A stretch of 64,000 nucleotides of DNA, taken from Magicicada septendecula (Eukaryota; Arthropoda; Insecta; Hemiptera; Cicadidae). A program made the position numbers and the translations under genes. The notes below the pieces were generated by a model. That model worked only from the letters and a program-made list of their open reading frames with translations. It searched no databases and was not told the origin of the DNA. The stretch is from assembly GCA_034769895.1 (NCBI GenBank), contig CM068373.1:199806134-199870133 (forward strand), written 5' to 3'. Of the stretch, positions 26,413-38,478 are shown piece by piece. The stretch's first letter is position 1, and every line of letters starts with the position of its first letter.

Positions 26413-28019
26413 CGGTTGCGCTCGGGGCTGTTCTTTCCCAGGTTGTTGACGGTGCTAGGCAGCCAGTGGCTTTTGTATCTCGGACCTTGACCCAAAAAGA
26501 AAAGAAGTCGTCTGTCTATGAGCTAGAGTGTTTGGCAGTGGTATACGCTCTAGATAAGTTCAGGCATTTCTTGGAAAATGCTGAGTTTCTACTTGAGACC
26601 GATAATCAGGCCCTATCTTGGTTTCTTGATCATCCCCGGCAACTGGGTAAAATTGGAAGGTGGGTGGTAAAAATCTCATCCTTTAAATTCAAGGTGCAAC
26701 ACATTAGGGGAACTCAGAATGTTGTTTCTCACGCTTTGTCCCGCATCTTTTTCTTACCCAGTGAAGTTCCATCTGAGCAACCCTGTGCCTTATTATTAGA
26801 ATTCCCGCTAGCCTTTACCGATGTATTACCCCATCAGTTAGATAATGAAGAGTTGGGTCCCATCATCAATAAGTTAAAAAAGGGTAACGTACAGGCCCCG
26901 TATTTCTTGTCCAAGGGCGTCCTATGTTGCAAAGAAAGAAAAGTACGCTCCCCTAAAATCGTGTTGCCTAGAAAGTTAGTGCCCATGCTCTTCAGCTACT
27001 ATCATAATTCCCCAGTAGGTTGACATAAGGAAATTTCAAAGACCATTTCCAGTATTAGGAAGCATTTTATCTGGAAGGGCATGATAGAGATATTGCTGCT
27101 AGGGTGAAGGTGTGTCATCTTTGCGGGTTAAGTAAGCCTGCCCAAAACACAAAGTTGGGTTTGTTGTCATCGGACGTGGCGAGCAGACCAATCGAGAAGA
27201 AGTTGTTCATCGACTACGTTGGACCTCTGCCACGTAGCAAGTCAGGTAATTCTTTTCTGCTTGTTTGTGTGGATGCTTTCTCTAATTTTGTCTGGCTATT
27301 GCCCTTACGGCAGGCAAACGCTCTTTTAACCATACTAGCACTTCAGAGCAATATATTTCAGCATTTCTGACTTCCGGCCATCGTTGCCTCCGACAATGGT
27401 CCACAATTCATTTCGAGCGAATTCCGGCGAATGTGCTTCGCCAACGGTATCCGACATGTAACCACTTCACCGTATTACCCTCAATCGTCCCACGCGGGAA
27501 GATACAACAGGAATCTTAAATCTGCTCTGATTGCCTACCATGCAGAGCAACAGAATTGTTGGGACCAGAATCTCAAGTGATTACAGTTATCCTTCAGTAC
27601 GTCCCTCCATGAAAGTCATAAGGCCGTTCCCTTTGAGATGATGTTTGGATTCTCGCCCACACTTCCGTTAGCCAACTTATGGAAAATTCAAGATTTTCTG
27701 CCTAATCCTCCCGACACTAGGGCAGCAGACAGGTGGAAAAAAGCCCGGAAGAATCTGCTCCGTGCGCACGAGCGTGTCCGTGTTCGTTATAATCAGGGGC
27801 AAACTCCCAATCCCTTTAAGGTTGGGGATTTGGTTCACTGCCAGAACCACCCGATCAGCTCAACCGTGGACAAAAGAGCCGCCAAGTTATGCTATCGTTG
27901 GTCAGGTCCATACCGCATTCTGAGGTTTGTGTCACCAGTGACGGTGAGGTGAGATCCCAACAGTGAGAAAGAAAAGTTGACCACTCACATATCCAAGTTG
28001 AAGTTTTGCCATAAGGCAT
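26413..28019 (+). pseudogene. Ty3/gypsy pol remnant: RNase H and integrase
   Basis: RNase H from about 26417 (ALGAVLSQV, PVAFVSRTLT, YELECLAVVYALDKFRHFL, TDNQALSWFLD). Integrase: a zinc-binding region ending in CHLCG at ~27116; core Asp residues in FIDYVGPLP (~27207) and ASDNGPQF (~27390). At the third catalytic position, where family members carry Glu before the Arg-x-Asn-Arg-Asn-Leu motif, the sequence reads HAGRYNRNL, a Gly. The C-terminal domain (RVRYNQGQTPNPFKVGDLV; WSGPYRILRF) is well preserved. Stops or frameshifts near 27021, 27090, 27368, 27578 and 27950 inactivate it. The reverse transcriptase is absent. Confidence 0.85.
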
Positions 28020-28235
28020 AGGTTGGTGAGTGGTGGTAGGGAAGTGTTTCTAGTTAAAGTGTTGAGTTGGCTCTTGGGTTCTCAGTTTGTGAGTTTGGAG
28101 GCGTCTTAGGAGGTCAGTGCTCTAGTGATCGATCACGATTCTTGCCATTTTCTTCTTCTGTATGTCTTCTCTTTATGCTGGCCCTGATCAAGTCAGCATA
28201 CAGTTACAGAAAGCTTATATACATACACACCCAGG

Positions 28236-28526
28236 CAGGGCCGGCCCTGGGGTAGAGCGGAGGAGCGACCGCTCTAGACGCCGGGTGAAGAGAGGCGCCA
28301 AAATCCGATTGTGAAAAAAATAAAATTTTGTTGGCGCCTTTTTGCCGTATTTTTGTTTATGATGCAGCAAGAGTGCAATATTAATAGTAACTTAATTTTG
28401 ATTCAATAAACGTATTGATTTTTGAATAGTTGGTGTTTACTTAACTTAACCTAAAAGAAAAAGGTCCCAAGGGGCGCCGAACGGGATTCTCGTTCCACCC
28501 TAATAAAGGGCTAGGGGCCGCCGCTG
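28236..28526. mobile_element. hAT-type MITE (291 bp) with 8-bp target-site duplication
   Basis: Perfect 8-bp duplication cacccagg at 28228-28235 and 28527-28534. The ends are CAGGGCCGGCCCTGGG and, reverse-complemented, CAGCGGCGGCCCCTAG, imperfect hAT-like termini. No coding capacity. It sits in the untranslated tail of the gypsy element, so it inserted after that element. Confidence 0.85.
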
Positions 28527-28706
28527 CACCCAGGTACACATGCACCTACACAGTTTCGTTTTCTTCCTCCTTCTTGTCTCGTTTTCCTCTCAGCCTCTGT
28601 CTTCCTGAGTGCGGTGTATTTTTCCTGAGACTCCCGAAATAGCCAAGAGGTGCTGTTGTGATTGCTCCTGTTTTTGGGCAACCAGGCTGCCCTTTTATGG
28701 TGGAGG

Positions 28707-30296
28707 TGTGCCGGGGTTTGAATTTCCCGGCGCGGTTAAATTTGTTCAGTGCTGCCAACTGTGTTGGCAAAGCCTTGTCGACGCCACGGCAACGCGATTT
28801 AGTGTGCATAGTTAGCCGTGTCAGCTGATGGCTGTGCGTTGTTCACAGTTAGGTTAACCAAAGGCTTATTTTTTGCAAATTGGGACAGGTTGTTTTATGC
28901 AGGATGTGGGACCAACTAGTTCATGCCTCGTCCTCATTTCTCTGCCACCCTTTGATATGAAAGTAACACTGGTCTGACGGCCCAGAATGCGTGTAGATCT
29001 CTTTAACATGAGTCTGTAATCTTGTAGAGATGTTCAGATTAGTATGGACTTAACTATATTATTCTATGTTTTATTATCGATTATGTGTGTTATTATTGTG
29101 TAAGCATGCGTGTGGCCCAGACTTCAGTAAAACTTATTTTATTGTAAAACTCATGTCTTGTAAAATTTAATCTTCTCTTTACTTCCTGTCTGGAAACAAT
29201 TGTTGCTTGTTAACACTAATTCTGATCAAGCTAATTGAAAGTAATTACTATAATTGAATAAAAATAAACAATATCGAATTAATTAGAGTAAATAAAGTGT
29301 TGGTAAAAAAGATTGGGAAAGTGATTGCGGTGTTTGTGTCCGAGGCGAGAGAGTGTTATGTCTAGGTGTATTAACTGGCGGCTAATCCACAAATAAAAAT
29401 GTTATAGGGTCCCTGCACCAGCCAGGAGAAAGGGAAAAGAGCGGTAGTCACATTAACAACGGTGACTACCAGCAGAGCAGTGCACCAGAATGCTCCCCGA
29501 AGCCGTCAGACCTAGGAATGCTAAACGAGCCTAAGACACCGAAGGACCCAGAAACCCGCGGAACGAGTTCCAGTAGACATGCACCGTAGTTCAGGAATAA
29601 ACTTTGCAACTCTGCTCGTACACCGTTCACCATGCTTCCAGCTGAGTTCGTCTCCACGCAGTCACAGGTGGGAACGTTTCATTTATCACTCTTCAATCTA
29701 CATCAACTCCATAGACCGGCTACCCTTGTGTTGACATTAAATATCTGTATTAAGAACTGAAAGTATATCAAAAGCACAAGAACTCAAACACTTAAAAGAT
29801 TGTAACTGACTATTCTGTAACTGGTCTGACATACACCATGAGGGAGTAGTTAAATTGTTTTGCTAGAACATGGTCTCCTCTCCTAAACTATTTTGAGTCT
29901 GATCTGTATTACCCTTATTTATTATAATTAGAGAGAAAGGTTATTCATGTTTTCATTAAGGGGTGGGGTTAACTTAATTGGTTCGTTATTTCAACTGTGA
30001 GCATATTCGCGTGTTCTCCCTCATGGGGTATGCTGTCTGCGCATATAATATGTATATACCTTATATCATTTCTCTTACAACAATATAAATTAATGACTTT
30101 ATGTAAAAATATAACATGATACTGGAACACTGTGTCACTAACTTAAACTTTAATAAATTTTGTTACTTGTTAAAAGAGTGTTGATTGCAAATTCTGTCAC
30201 TCTGTTTGGGCTTCAGCACACTTTTCGCTTCCTCTAGGTTTACTAACCTAGTCTTAAATTTTTCGTAGCGGCCTTGCGACGCGAGAAGCCGCTACA
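28707..30296 (+). repeat. 3' LTR of the gypsy element
   Basis: Starts TGTGCCGGGG after the polypurine tract, with a hairpin GCCGGG...CCCGGC, and ends with the stem gtagcgg (30265-30271) / ccgctac (30289-30295). The sequence before the end (ttgattgcaaattctgtcac, ttcctctagg, cctagtcttaaat) aligns with the solo LTR and the 41-52.6 kb LTRs, so all three belong to related families. Confidence 0.72.
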
Positions 30297-30300
30297 AGTG

Positions 30301-33300
30301 TTTAGAGGTCTGTTATATTTTTGTGTAAAGAAGTGTGACCATCAAGTGTTCTGAGTGAAGAAAGAGTCACTGAGACAACTACGGTGTGTTGTTTGAATTA
30401 ATTTCGGTCTTCGACCGTTATATACAATTTCAGAGTTCTTAAACTCTGTTGACGTAGTTGTGAGGAAAAGGTATAATATGGTATAGTGTTCTATGAGTGT
30501 TGTAACAGATAGTTTGTGACAGAAGTAAATAATTTTTTAGAGTATATAACTGTAAAATACGTGTACACTAGTAGTAATATAGTTATATTTTTCAAACTAT
30601 AATTTCACAGATACCGTGGTCAAGAATTTAAGTTGCAACACGGAAAGAATCTTGACTGCTAAGCACCAAGAATATGATGCCCAAATGCGTGACCAAGTCA
30701 GACGCTCGGAACACCACTGGACAGCATGAAGAGGAGGTTTACCGAATTACACTGGGTGGCAAGAACTTGAGAAAAACAAAGGTAAATGCAAAACAAACTC
30801 GTAAATGCTGGCGTACACTCCACAACTATGTATAAATAGTCATTTATTTTATATAATTTATCTATACAAACATAAATATACATATGTTCACTCTATTAAA
30901 GTTTTACAGTTAGGCTTACAGTGAATTATCAGTTGATATATGCAAAACAATATATACAAGGGGCGATCAAATTTAAACGAGACTTAGATTTTTATATTGA
31001 ATTAGTAAATCTGAAAATAAATATAAAATTACGTTTCTTCATAGCTTCCTCTACTACCACATAATGTTTCCATTGCAGTGACTGCTTTCTTAATCCTTAT
31101 TCATAAAACTTTATTGGATGTGTTCGTATCCGATTATGCACCAAGTCTTGCATCTCTTTGTTACTGGAAACTTTTGTTCGCCTAAGTCTTTTTTAAGGGG
31201 TCCATACAAAAGAAAGTTACATTCTTATAAATTTGAACTACAGGCAGAAATGATACAACGCTTTCTAATGAAGTTCGTATAATCTTGCTTGCGTAGCAGC
31301 AGAAATGTAAGACCGGGAGTTATCGTGAAGAAGCAACACGCTGTACCTAGACCTATAGGCGTGTGTATGTATGTGTACACAGAATGCAATGTAAAAGGTG
31401 TCCCCAGTAATACAAACTCGATTTCTATGACACAGGATAAGGAAAAACTGCCTATAGCCATGGGCTCAAAAATGTCTTATTTTCTTCCGTCTGGCCGGCA
31501 TTTTGTGTTTTTAAAAACACTTCACATCTAAAGAGGCAATAGAGTTTACTTAATGAAATTTGGTAAGCATGTTTAAATTAATGTTCTTTAATAAATTTAA
31601 AAAATGCGGTTACGTTATGATCTCAAATTTTTAAATGGTGGCTAATTTAATTAATAATATCTTCTTAAATTTTAATTTTATCAAACTAAAATTTATTGAG
31701 AACGTTAAGCATTTTACACATCATCTTGACATCTTGTCTGAACAAATCCAATAAAAAATCACCGATTCATGGCAGAAAACAGTTTACCAATAAATTCTCA
31801 GTGGGTGATTTTTGTGTGCCGGACTTCGATTTCTCTAGTATAGGTAAAACGTACATACAGTTATTATTATATTTAAAATTAACTCAGTGACCGTAATTTA
31901 TAACAAAGTAAAGGATCGATTTTTAAAACTTAATTAATAACTTTTAACAAATTCAACTACAGGTACTAACACATCATAATTTGAATCACAAATTTAAAAT
32001 TATTTGTAAGTAATAGAAAATAATGATAACATGTTTCGATTTTAACATTATCTGCTTGCTTTAGTGAATTTAGTTATAACAAATTTAGGCGCAGTTTAAC
32101 TACATAATACTGTCAATTACTTTTCTTATGCAATTAAGAAATAATTTATGAATTAATTAATTTACAAATTCATTCGTTTGTGTTAATTTTTCTTATTTAA
32201 TTGTCTTACTCATTGGTTATCAGGTACTTGACGAGAATGGCTAATTCCTATTTTGTTGAAATGTCATATATTCGTCACACGTATAAGCTTTCAAACCGCA
32301 ATAGCAAGAATGCACAATGACTTTCTGCAGAACGCTTTAATAACCGAAGCTTGCTAAGTGAGAAAATCCTTATCAGTTTGCATAATCGGCTACGAGAAAC
32401 TGTATACCTTTTACCCGAACAGTTGATCGACATAAGACTTTTATAATATGACACATTATTGAATAGAATGGGGGAAATGAATTGAGTACAAGAATTACTA
32501 CGTTTGAATAAGTGGATCACATAACCTTATTGGCTATTTTACAAAGCCAACTATTCAATCCGTACCATCTACAAAGTGTACAAGGCGTAGAAAATGTTGA
32601 CTGTGAACAGGTTCGGGCAGTTTGTTTATTTTTCTATGCAAAATTCAATTAAACTGCACTTATTTAGTCCCTGACATATTTACTGATAAAGCAAGTCTTA
32701 CATGAAACGGAATTACTAGTGTCCATAATAATCATTACTAGGCAAAAGAAAATCCACATAACACATGTGACTTCTAATTTGTTGAAAGTTATTAATTTCA
32801 CTAAAACACAAACCTTCACTTTTTTATGAACTATTATTAGTGAGGTTATTTTAAAAAATAGTATTGACTTTATATAAAGTTGTCTTATACTTAACCGTAG
32901 TTAGCCTTATACATAGCCTTATTTCCTTAACTTTCCTTAATTCACAATAATGTACTAAGCAAGTACGTCTGAAATTTAATACTATGACACATACCTTAAT
33001 TCCAATACTTCTTTCTTTAATATTTGTTATTTTGAATGCACTCTTTACTACTGGCGATAATTGAACACCAAAATTGTATTAAACCGAAGTTTAATTAAAA
33101 ATATATCTTTGCTACAAGTAAGTAACTTACATTATTGGCACCAAAGTTTAATCTCCATAAGACACGTTAACTAAATGTCAACTTTTAATTAGATTTGTTT
33201 ATAAATATCATAAGTTTAGTCATCATTTTCAGCAAGAATTAAACCAAAAAAGGGTTTGTTCCTGTCCCAAGCAGAAAGATTAGAGCTGGTCTTTCCAACA

Positions 33301-35234
33301 CCTTTTTGGACGTCTCACACCTCTGCCTCTTTTTTGCTTATAATTCATTGTGTTTAATAATTTAAGATTAAATCCTATCTAAAAGCGCAAGAATGTATAA
33401 AAAACTGCTTTAGTGTTTCTACATTAAAACTAAGCAGAAATAAAAAAGTTACATACGATACTTTAGATACGATGAAGTTACAGCATTATCAAATCTAAAG
33501 TTGTACGTTACAAGTAAGGACATTTCAATGGCAAGAAAGCACAAGGTGTCAGCAAATGGTTTTATATAAAACAGCAATACCATATACCTTGTTCCATTTA
33601 GAATACCTTGCCCCTACAACTCGACCATGTGCATCTGTACATCTCTTTACAGATCTCTCTATCTCCATTATAGGTCTCCACTAGAGGTGATTTGTGATCC
33701 GAGCAGTAAAGACAAAAGTAGGTTTCTAGGAGATAGAATGTTCAGCTGCTTCTAAACCTCTTGGATATTGCGTGGATGAGTCAGGCCTGATAGTAAATAA
33801 AAAATAACAAAGAACCACATGACAAAATTATATACAGTATATGAAGTATCTGTGTGTGAATACATAATACGTTTATACATATATAAACACATTTAATAAT
33901 TACATTTGCATCTCACAATTATTCATTTGTAATTATTATTATTAAAATAAATAATACTTGCTTTTTACAAGAATATATTTTTTGTATATTCACACCGTTT
34001 CAACACTATTAACTAATATATTCTGAAGATGACAGTAGATACTGTAAAAACAGTGTAAATAAATATATAAGAAATGTACTACTGTCGAAAACAATTAATA
34101 TTTTATTTTAATGACATACAATGAATTTTTCTTTTACAAAAATATAATTTTCCAATTATTTACACTATTTTTAGTGTTATATTACGCAGTTTTTATTTCA
34201 TTACTGACATTTTAAAGTTTGCATTTCAGTTTGTACTTTGGACATAAGTCACGTCAGTCTAATTACTGTGTCTATCAAACAAAGCAAACACAATAAGATA
34301 AAGTAATAAAAACGTAAAATAATTCCAATGTCAAATTAAAACGCTATTTTAAAATTGTTATCCTTTACGAGACAATGCAGTTGCTACAGGTCTGTTGTAA
34401 TAGAGCCAGATATCTGTATGGGCAGCACATACAAGTCAAACGTAACTGAAAATATAGTAATGTTTAACTCAAAGGCGGTTTAATGGCTGCAATAAAAACG
34501 TAACCAAATTGAGCGAGATAATTATAATTACATAACTATAGAAAAAATAACTACATGTCTCTAATTCTGTATAATGCCTTACTAATGCCCTAATAAAATA
34601 TTCCACAAAGTTTTGTAATTTTCTTGTACATTGGTCAAGAAATTTTTATTGCTAAAACAAAAAATTTTAACGATGCACCTTAATGCAGTAACATAATACG
34701 GAAGTTAACAAATACAAAAAAGATGTGTCCGAAGTTGTATCGTAGATGTGATTGAAACAGAGACATAAAACAATCTACAGAGCAAACGTTCTGGAAACAA
34801 CACGAATGAGTTACTGGAGAAGATGTCTTATGTACATCTTCATTATGTGCATCTGATGTCTTATGGCCACATCAGAATTACGGAAATAGGATGAAGGATA
34901 TGATTTGAGGTAGTTTGGAGAAAAGAAAGTACAAATGGTGGAGCTAGCTGAAAAGGATACCATAAACTAGTTGTGCATTGGAAAATGTTAAGTGGTTCCT
35001 TCTTAAAGAAATAGACAAAGGCTTCCACGGACTGTATTGACAGGTACGGTGGGTATGGCGAGTGGAATATAAAACGTACGGAGATCACGGAAGAGATACG
35101 ATTCTTCTCGTTTCGAATCGCCAAAATTTCGAGTCCTTCTGACGTCACATCTACCCTTGCTTCTGCTCCGGCAAATCTCAAAATAATATCTTCCACTAAA
35201 GTGTGTAACATCCTCTGTGTTGACGTACTCTGGT
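30301..35234. other. Unannotated AT-rich DNA (4.9 kb)
   Basis: No domain-bearing frame. Two overlapping minus-strand frames at 34861-35278, directly downstream of the receptor gene, have no recognisable motif; they could be 3' untranslated sequence or unrecognised exon material. The rest is simple AT-rich DNA. Confidence 0.45.
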
Positions 35235-36392
35235 TTATACAGACTCGGACAACATGGCAAAAGTGAATAGTGACACAAAGTCCAGCAGAATCAACAACAG
35301 TGAAAAGTCAACAACAAAGTAGCCGCAGTGAAATACTTTGTCTCTATGAGCAAAATGGAATAGCCATGTTCGGTCAACTTTGTTACGGATATGAAATAGG
35401 TTGGACCGATGTGTGCAGTTCATTATGGTAACCAAATTTTGAATACAATCAAAGTCGTGTGTTATGTAAGAAAACAGCACAAGTGAAGCTACTTCTAAAA
35501 CAGTGCTAAACTCAATATAATAAGTGGGGTTAAATGGATTATGTTTCTTCGTAGACAAACTAATCGTGTATGAAACCAGAAAAACAAAATATAAAAAATG
35601 TAAACGAAAAAAGTTTTTATAAAAATATTTTACACTATAAAATGAGTTAAAAATACACTTTAAAATTATTTCCAAGTACTTTGAATAATTTTGTCGTTGA
35701 TTTATTTGGTATGCTTTTCTGGACACACAAGAGACGGAAACAGAGTCAGATTTGTTACTGGTCCACGCAAACTTCCTTTCACAGAGCACAACCGATTTCT
35801 CAGCGGCTCGACGGACGTAGCCTGTTCTCTGTTTCAGAATGAACAGTATCCACACAAGTTGCCCGCTAGTCACAAGTGCGGAATAATAATCTATGATCTG
35901 TGCAGAAAATATAATCGTTTCCAACCTGCTCAGTCCGTGTAACCTACCAAGAACACTGATTGTTGCACAAGTTAAAAAGATGTAAACGAAAAGAAATAAA
36001 GTTGTATATATGGCGCATATTAGGCAGTTTCTTCTAAACGGTACGCTGACCCCAAGACGTCCGAGGTGTTGATCTGCGTAGCTTATGGTGTCCATAATGT
36101 TGTTAATGACCTGTTGACGCGTAATATACTGTACGCGATAATATGTAAACATGAAAATCATGACAAGATCCAAGAACCAGTTGGTAACATTAGCAAAGGT
36201 GTATTCCTTCAGTTGGTAAGAATGTGTCACCATCACAGATACTTCAGCAGCAAACAGCAATACTGTTATCAGACAACAGTAAACTGTTATTATGTTTTTA
36301 ATCGTCTTGTGTTCAAAGTTGGCAGTGTTGAAACCGAACCCAATGCATAAGATTGAGAAAGGTAACGTTGTTATGAAAACCGTGTAATTCAT
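35235..36392 (-). CDS. Gustatory-receptor-like chemoreceptor (7tm_7 type), possibly incomplete at the C-terminus
   Basis: About 385 codons from ATG at 36392 (an in-frame GTG lies two codons upstream). The length and profile fit insect gustatory receptors: short N-terminus (MNYTVFITTLPFSILCIGFG), hydrophobic segments near residues 8-25, 32-57, 67-85, 125-150, 165-190, 265-285, 290-310 and 350-378, and a loop rich in Lys/Arg in the middle. The last part (KVFHCGYFVVDFSLLLILLD) has the conserved receptor pattern of an aromatic/Gly motif followed by a long helix. The final Thr-Tyr...Gln-Phe signature is not seen before the stop, so a last exon may lie downstream; a GT follows ...SES near 35240. 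The receptor would act in the plasma membrane of sensory neurons as a ligand-gated cation channel subunit. The ligand cannot be predicted. Confidence 0.62.
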   Translation of the reverse strand: MNYTVFITTLPFSILCIGFGFNTANFEHKTIKNIITVYCCLITVLLFAAEVSVMVTHSYQLKEYTFANVTNWFLDLVMIFMFTYYRVQYITRQQVINNIMDTISYADQHLGRLGVSVPFRRNCLICAIYTTLFLFVYIFLTCATISVLGRLHGLSRLETIIFSAQIIDYYSALVTSGQLVWILFILKQRTGYVRRAAEKSVVLCERKFAWTSNKSDSVSVSCVSRKAYQINQRQNYSKYLEIILKCIFNSFYSVKYFYKNFFRLHFLYFVFLVSYTISLSTKKHNPFNPTYYIEFSTVLEVASLVLFSYITHDFDCIQNLVTIMNCTHRSNLFHIRNKVDRTWLFHFAHRDKVFHCGYFVVDFSLLLILLDFVSLFTFAMLSESV

Positions 36393-36398
36393 CTCCAC

Positions 36399-38084
36399 TA
36401 CGATTTACAATAAAGTTCGTTGTGAACTATACACAAGAATCGTTGGAATCTTTAATAATGTCCCCTGCCACTGCTGTACATTAGCTAGAATAGCCGCACA
36501 ATTGACAGGGAACGACAACGGATAGTATCCATGACAACCGCAATTTGCCAAACAAAATTTCTTTAATACTATTGACATTAGTCTCTAAAGAATGCGAATA
36601 TTAAATATTATACATGTTTTTTACTGGTAGACATATTAACAAAGTGTTGTCGAAGCCTTTTTACTGATTAACAATGAACAATACTAATACAAATTGCCCG
36701 TTAGGAACAAGTGCGTGTATATAAAATACAAAAATAAATAAAATTAAATACAAAAAATATTAAAATAAAAACGCTAAAATACAAAAATAGAATATGAAAA
36801 AAAAATTTTTTTAATGCCGTCAATAAACAGGAGGCTTAAAATCAGTTACAATATCTTCCTAGCAGGAGTAAAATATGGAAATTTTATGGTGATGAAAAAT
36901 AAAGAGATCAAGTGATTAATTCAGAAGCCGCAGTTTATAGCGGTTTAGCATAAGCTATTGTGATAGTTCAAAAATTCTATATGTTACACAATACCTTTCA
37001 ATTTTTTCCTTTGTGTAAGCCTTGGTTTACGATTTGTTAGAGAAGTTCCTGCATAGACATGCTTGGCCCTATATACGGCTTAATGTGGCGATATATTTCT
37101 TCACGCCGTACGTAGTAGTTTATCTGGTACTTGTAGCATGGAGTATTTGTGATCGTTCTTATTACCAGGTTTTTAGTACTCTGAATTATTTCAACATAGT
37201 ACCTGGAGCCCATTTTCAACCCCCATATTAGCTTGAAAGTTTTCTTGCACATCAATAGTCGTCTTGTATGCAGTACTATTTTTCATATTAATTCTTAGTT
37301 GCTTGCTTTTAAACAGAACACGCTTAAAAATACGTTAGTCTAAGATCAACATCCAGTCTACAATCATCCAAGGCCTCTATCCCTCTTTCACTATTCCTTC
37401 CACTCTGGTCCATAAAATAAAATACACTATGCTAAACATGTTGCCTTTCACTTCTTCAGACCCAAGTTCTTTTTTCTAAACAAAATTACTTTTTCTATTA
37501 AATCTCTTTTGTTGCCTGTCTACGTTACTCCTGATCTATTTTCCACATCTTAGTCAACATGCTCGCTAAGTTTTTGTAGTTGTGTAGATGCTGTATTCTC
37601 CACCTTAATGTTTCTGCGCTCATTGTTTGTGTATCTGTAATTGAACAGGTATCTGTTTTTGTAAACAGGTAAAAAATATAGTTTTATCATAAAATCAGAT
37701 GTCAAATGATTAGTTGGTAACTTACTGTTCCGAAGATTATACTAATTGTATATTGCAACAGAAAAAATGTTAACTAGTGCCAAACAAATCAATAGTGATA
37801 ACTTTATTTTTAAACTTCTATAATCCAAAAACGTTTTTACTATAACAGATCTCATAATTATGATTATTTAAAATGCATTGTGCAAAAAATGAAACTCATT
37901 GTCTTACCAAAATGAAATAATTACAATACTTGTAAAACAAATAAACAGTTTAACTCTTGGTACTAATTTTCCCTGTCTAATATTATTTTCTTCTCAACGC
38001 GCAAATTTACTTAAAGAACACTCAAATTAAATGTCTAGCAGCTGTAGCAGCCAAAAATGTATACTCATGAAATGTCGCCTGTGT
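36399..38084. other. Unannotated AT-rich DNA upstream of the receptor gene
   Basis: The first ~150 bp should contain the receptor promoter and leader, but I see no decisive TATA or initiator. The rest is empty. Confidence 0.45.
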
Positions 38085-38478
38085 GGCGTAATGTGGCAAA
38101 AAGGGCCTACTCGTGTTATCTGTGGCGGGTCGGCTTTCAGTTACTAAAGTGGCAAAAGTGCCTACTCATGTTATCTGTGGCGGGTCGGCTTTCAGTTACT
38201 AATGTGGCAAAAGTGCCGACTCGTGTTATCTGTGGCGGGTCGGCTTTCAGTTACTAATGTGGCAAAAGTGCCTACTCGTGTTATCTGTGGCGGGTCGGCT
38301 TTCAGTTACTGATGTTGCAAAAAGTGCCTACTCGTGTCATCTGTGACGGGTCGGCTTTCAGTTAGTAATGTGGCAAAAGTGCCTACTCGTGTTATCTGTG
38401 ACGGGTCGGCTTTCAGTTACTAATGTTGCAAAAAGTGCCTGCTCGTGTTATCTGTGGAGGGTCGGCTTTCAGTTACTA
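38085..38478 (+). repeat. 55-bp tandem repeat, seven units
   Basis: The marker tgtgg/acgggtcggctttc occurs at 38121, 38176, 38231, 38286, 38342, 38397 and 38453, giving spacings of 55 or 56 bp. Each unit reads roughly gtggcaaaagtgcctactcg, then tgttatctgtggcgggtcgg. Units differ at a few positions. The array is GC-richer than its surroundings. Confidence 0.93.

Larger units (their letters stand above)
25680..30296 (+). mobile_element. Defective Ty3/gypsy LTR retrotransposon
   Basis: The right boundary is the end of an LTR (28707-30296, TGTGCC...GCTACA). AGTG follows at 30297-30300, and the same AGTG lies at 25676-25679 just before TGTACCGATTG, which I take as the 5' end. The order inside is: an unrecognised 0.7 kb that should contain the 5' LTR remnant, RNase H, integrase, an hAT MITE, a polypurine tract (ggtggagg at 28699-28706) and the 3' LTR. 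Gag, protease and reverse transcriptase are missing, so a large internal deletion has occurred. The segment just before the 3' LTR resembles the same part of the 41-52.6 kb element, for example tgctggccctgatca. Confidence 0.6.

Noticed and set aside
30957..30990. Sequence ggggcgatcaaatttaaac as a mariner-type end
   Set aside because: Resembles some mariner termini, but no partner end or transposase remnant is nearby.
34861..35278. Two minus-strand frames downstream of the receptor as exons or a second gene
   Set aside because: They overlap each other in different frames and show no receptor motif; the evidence is insufficient.
38085..38478. CRISPR-like array
   Set aside because: Units are contiguous 55-bp tandem repeats without unique spacers, in a eukaryotic genome.
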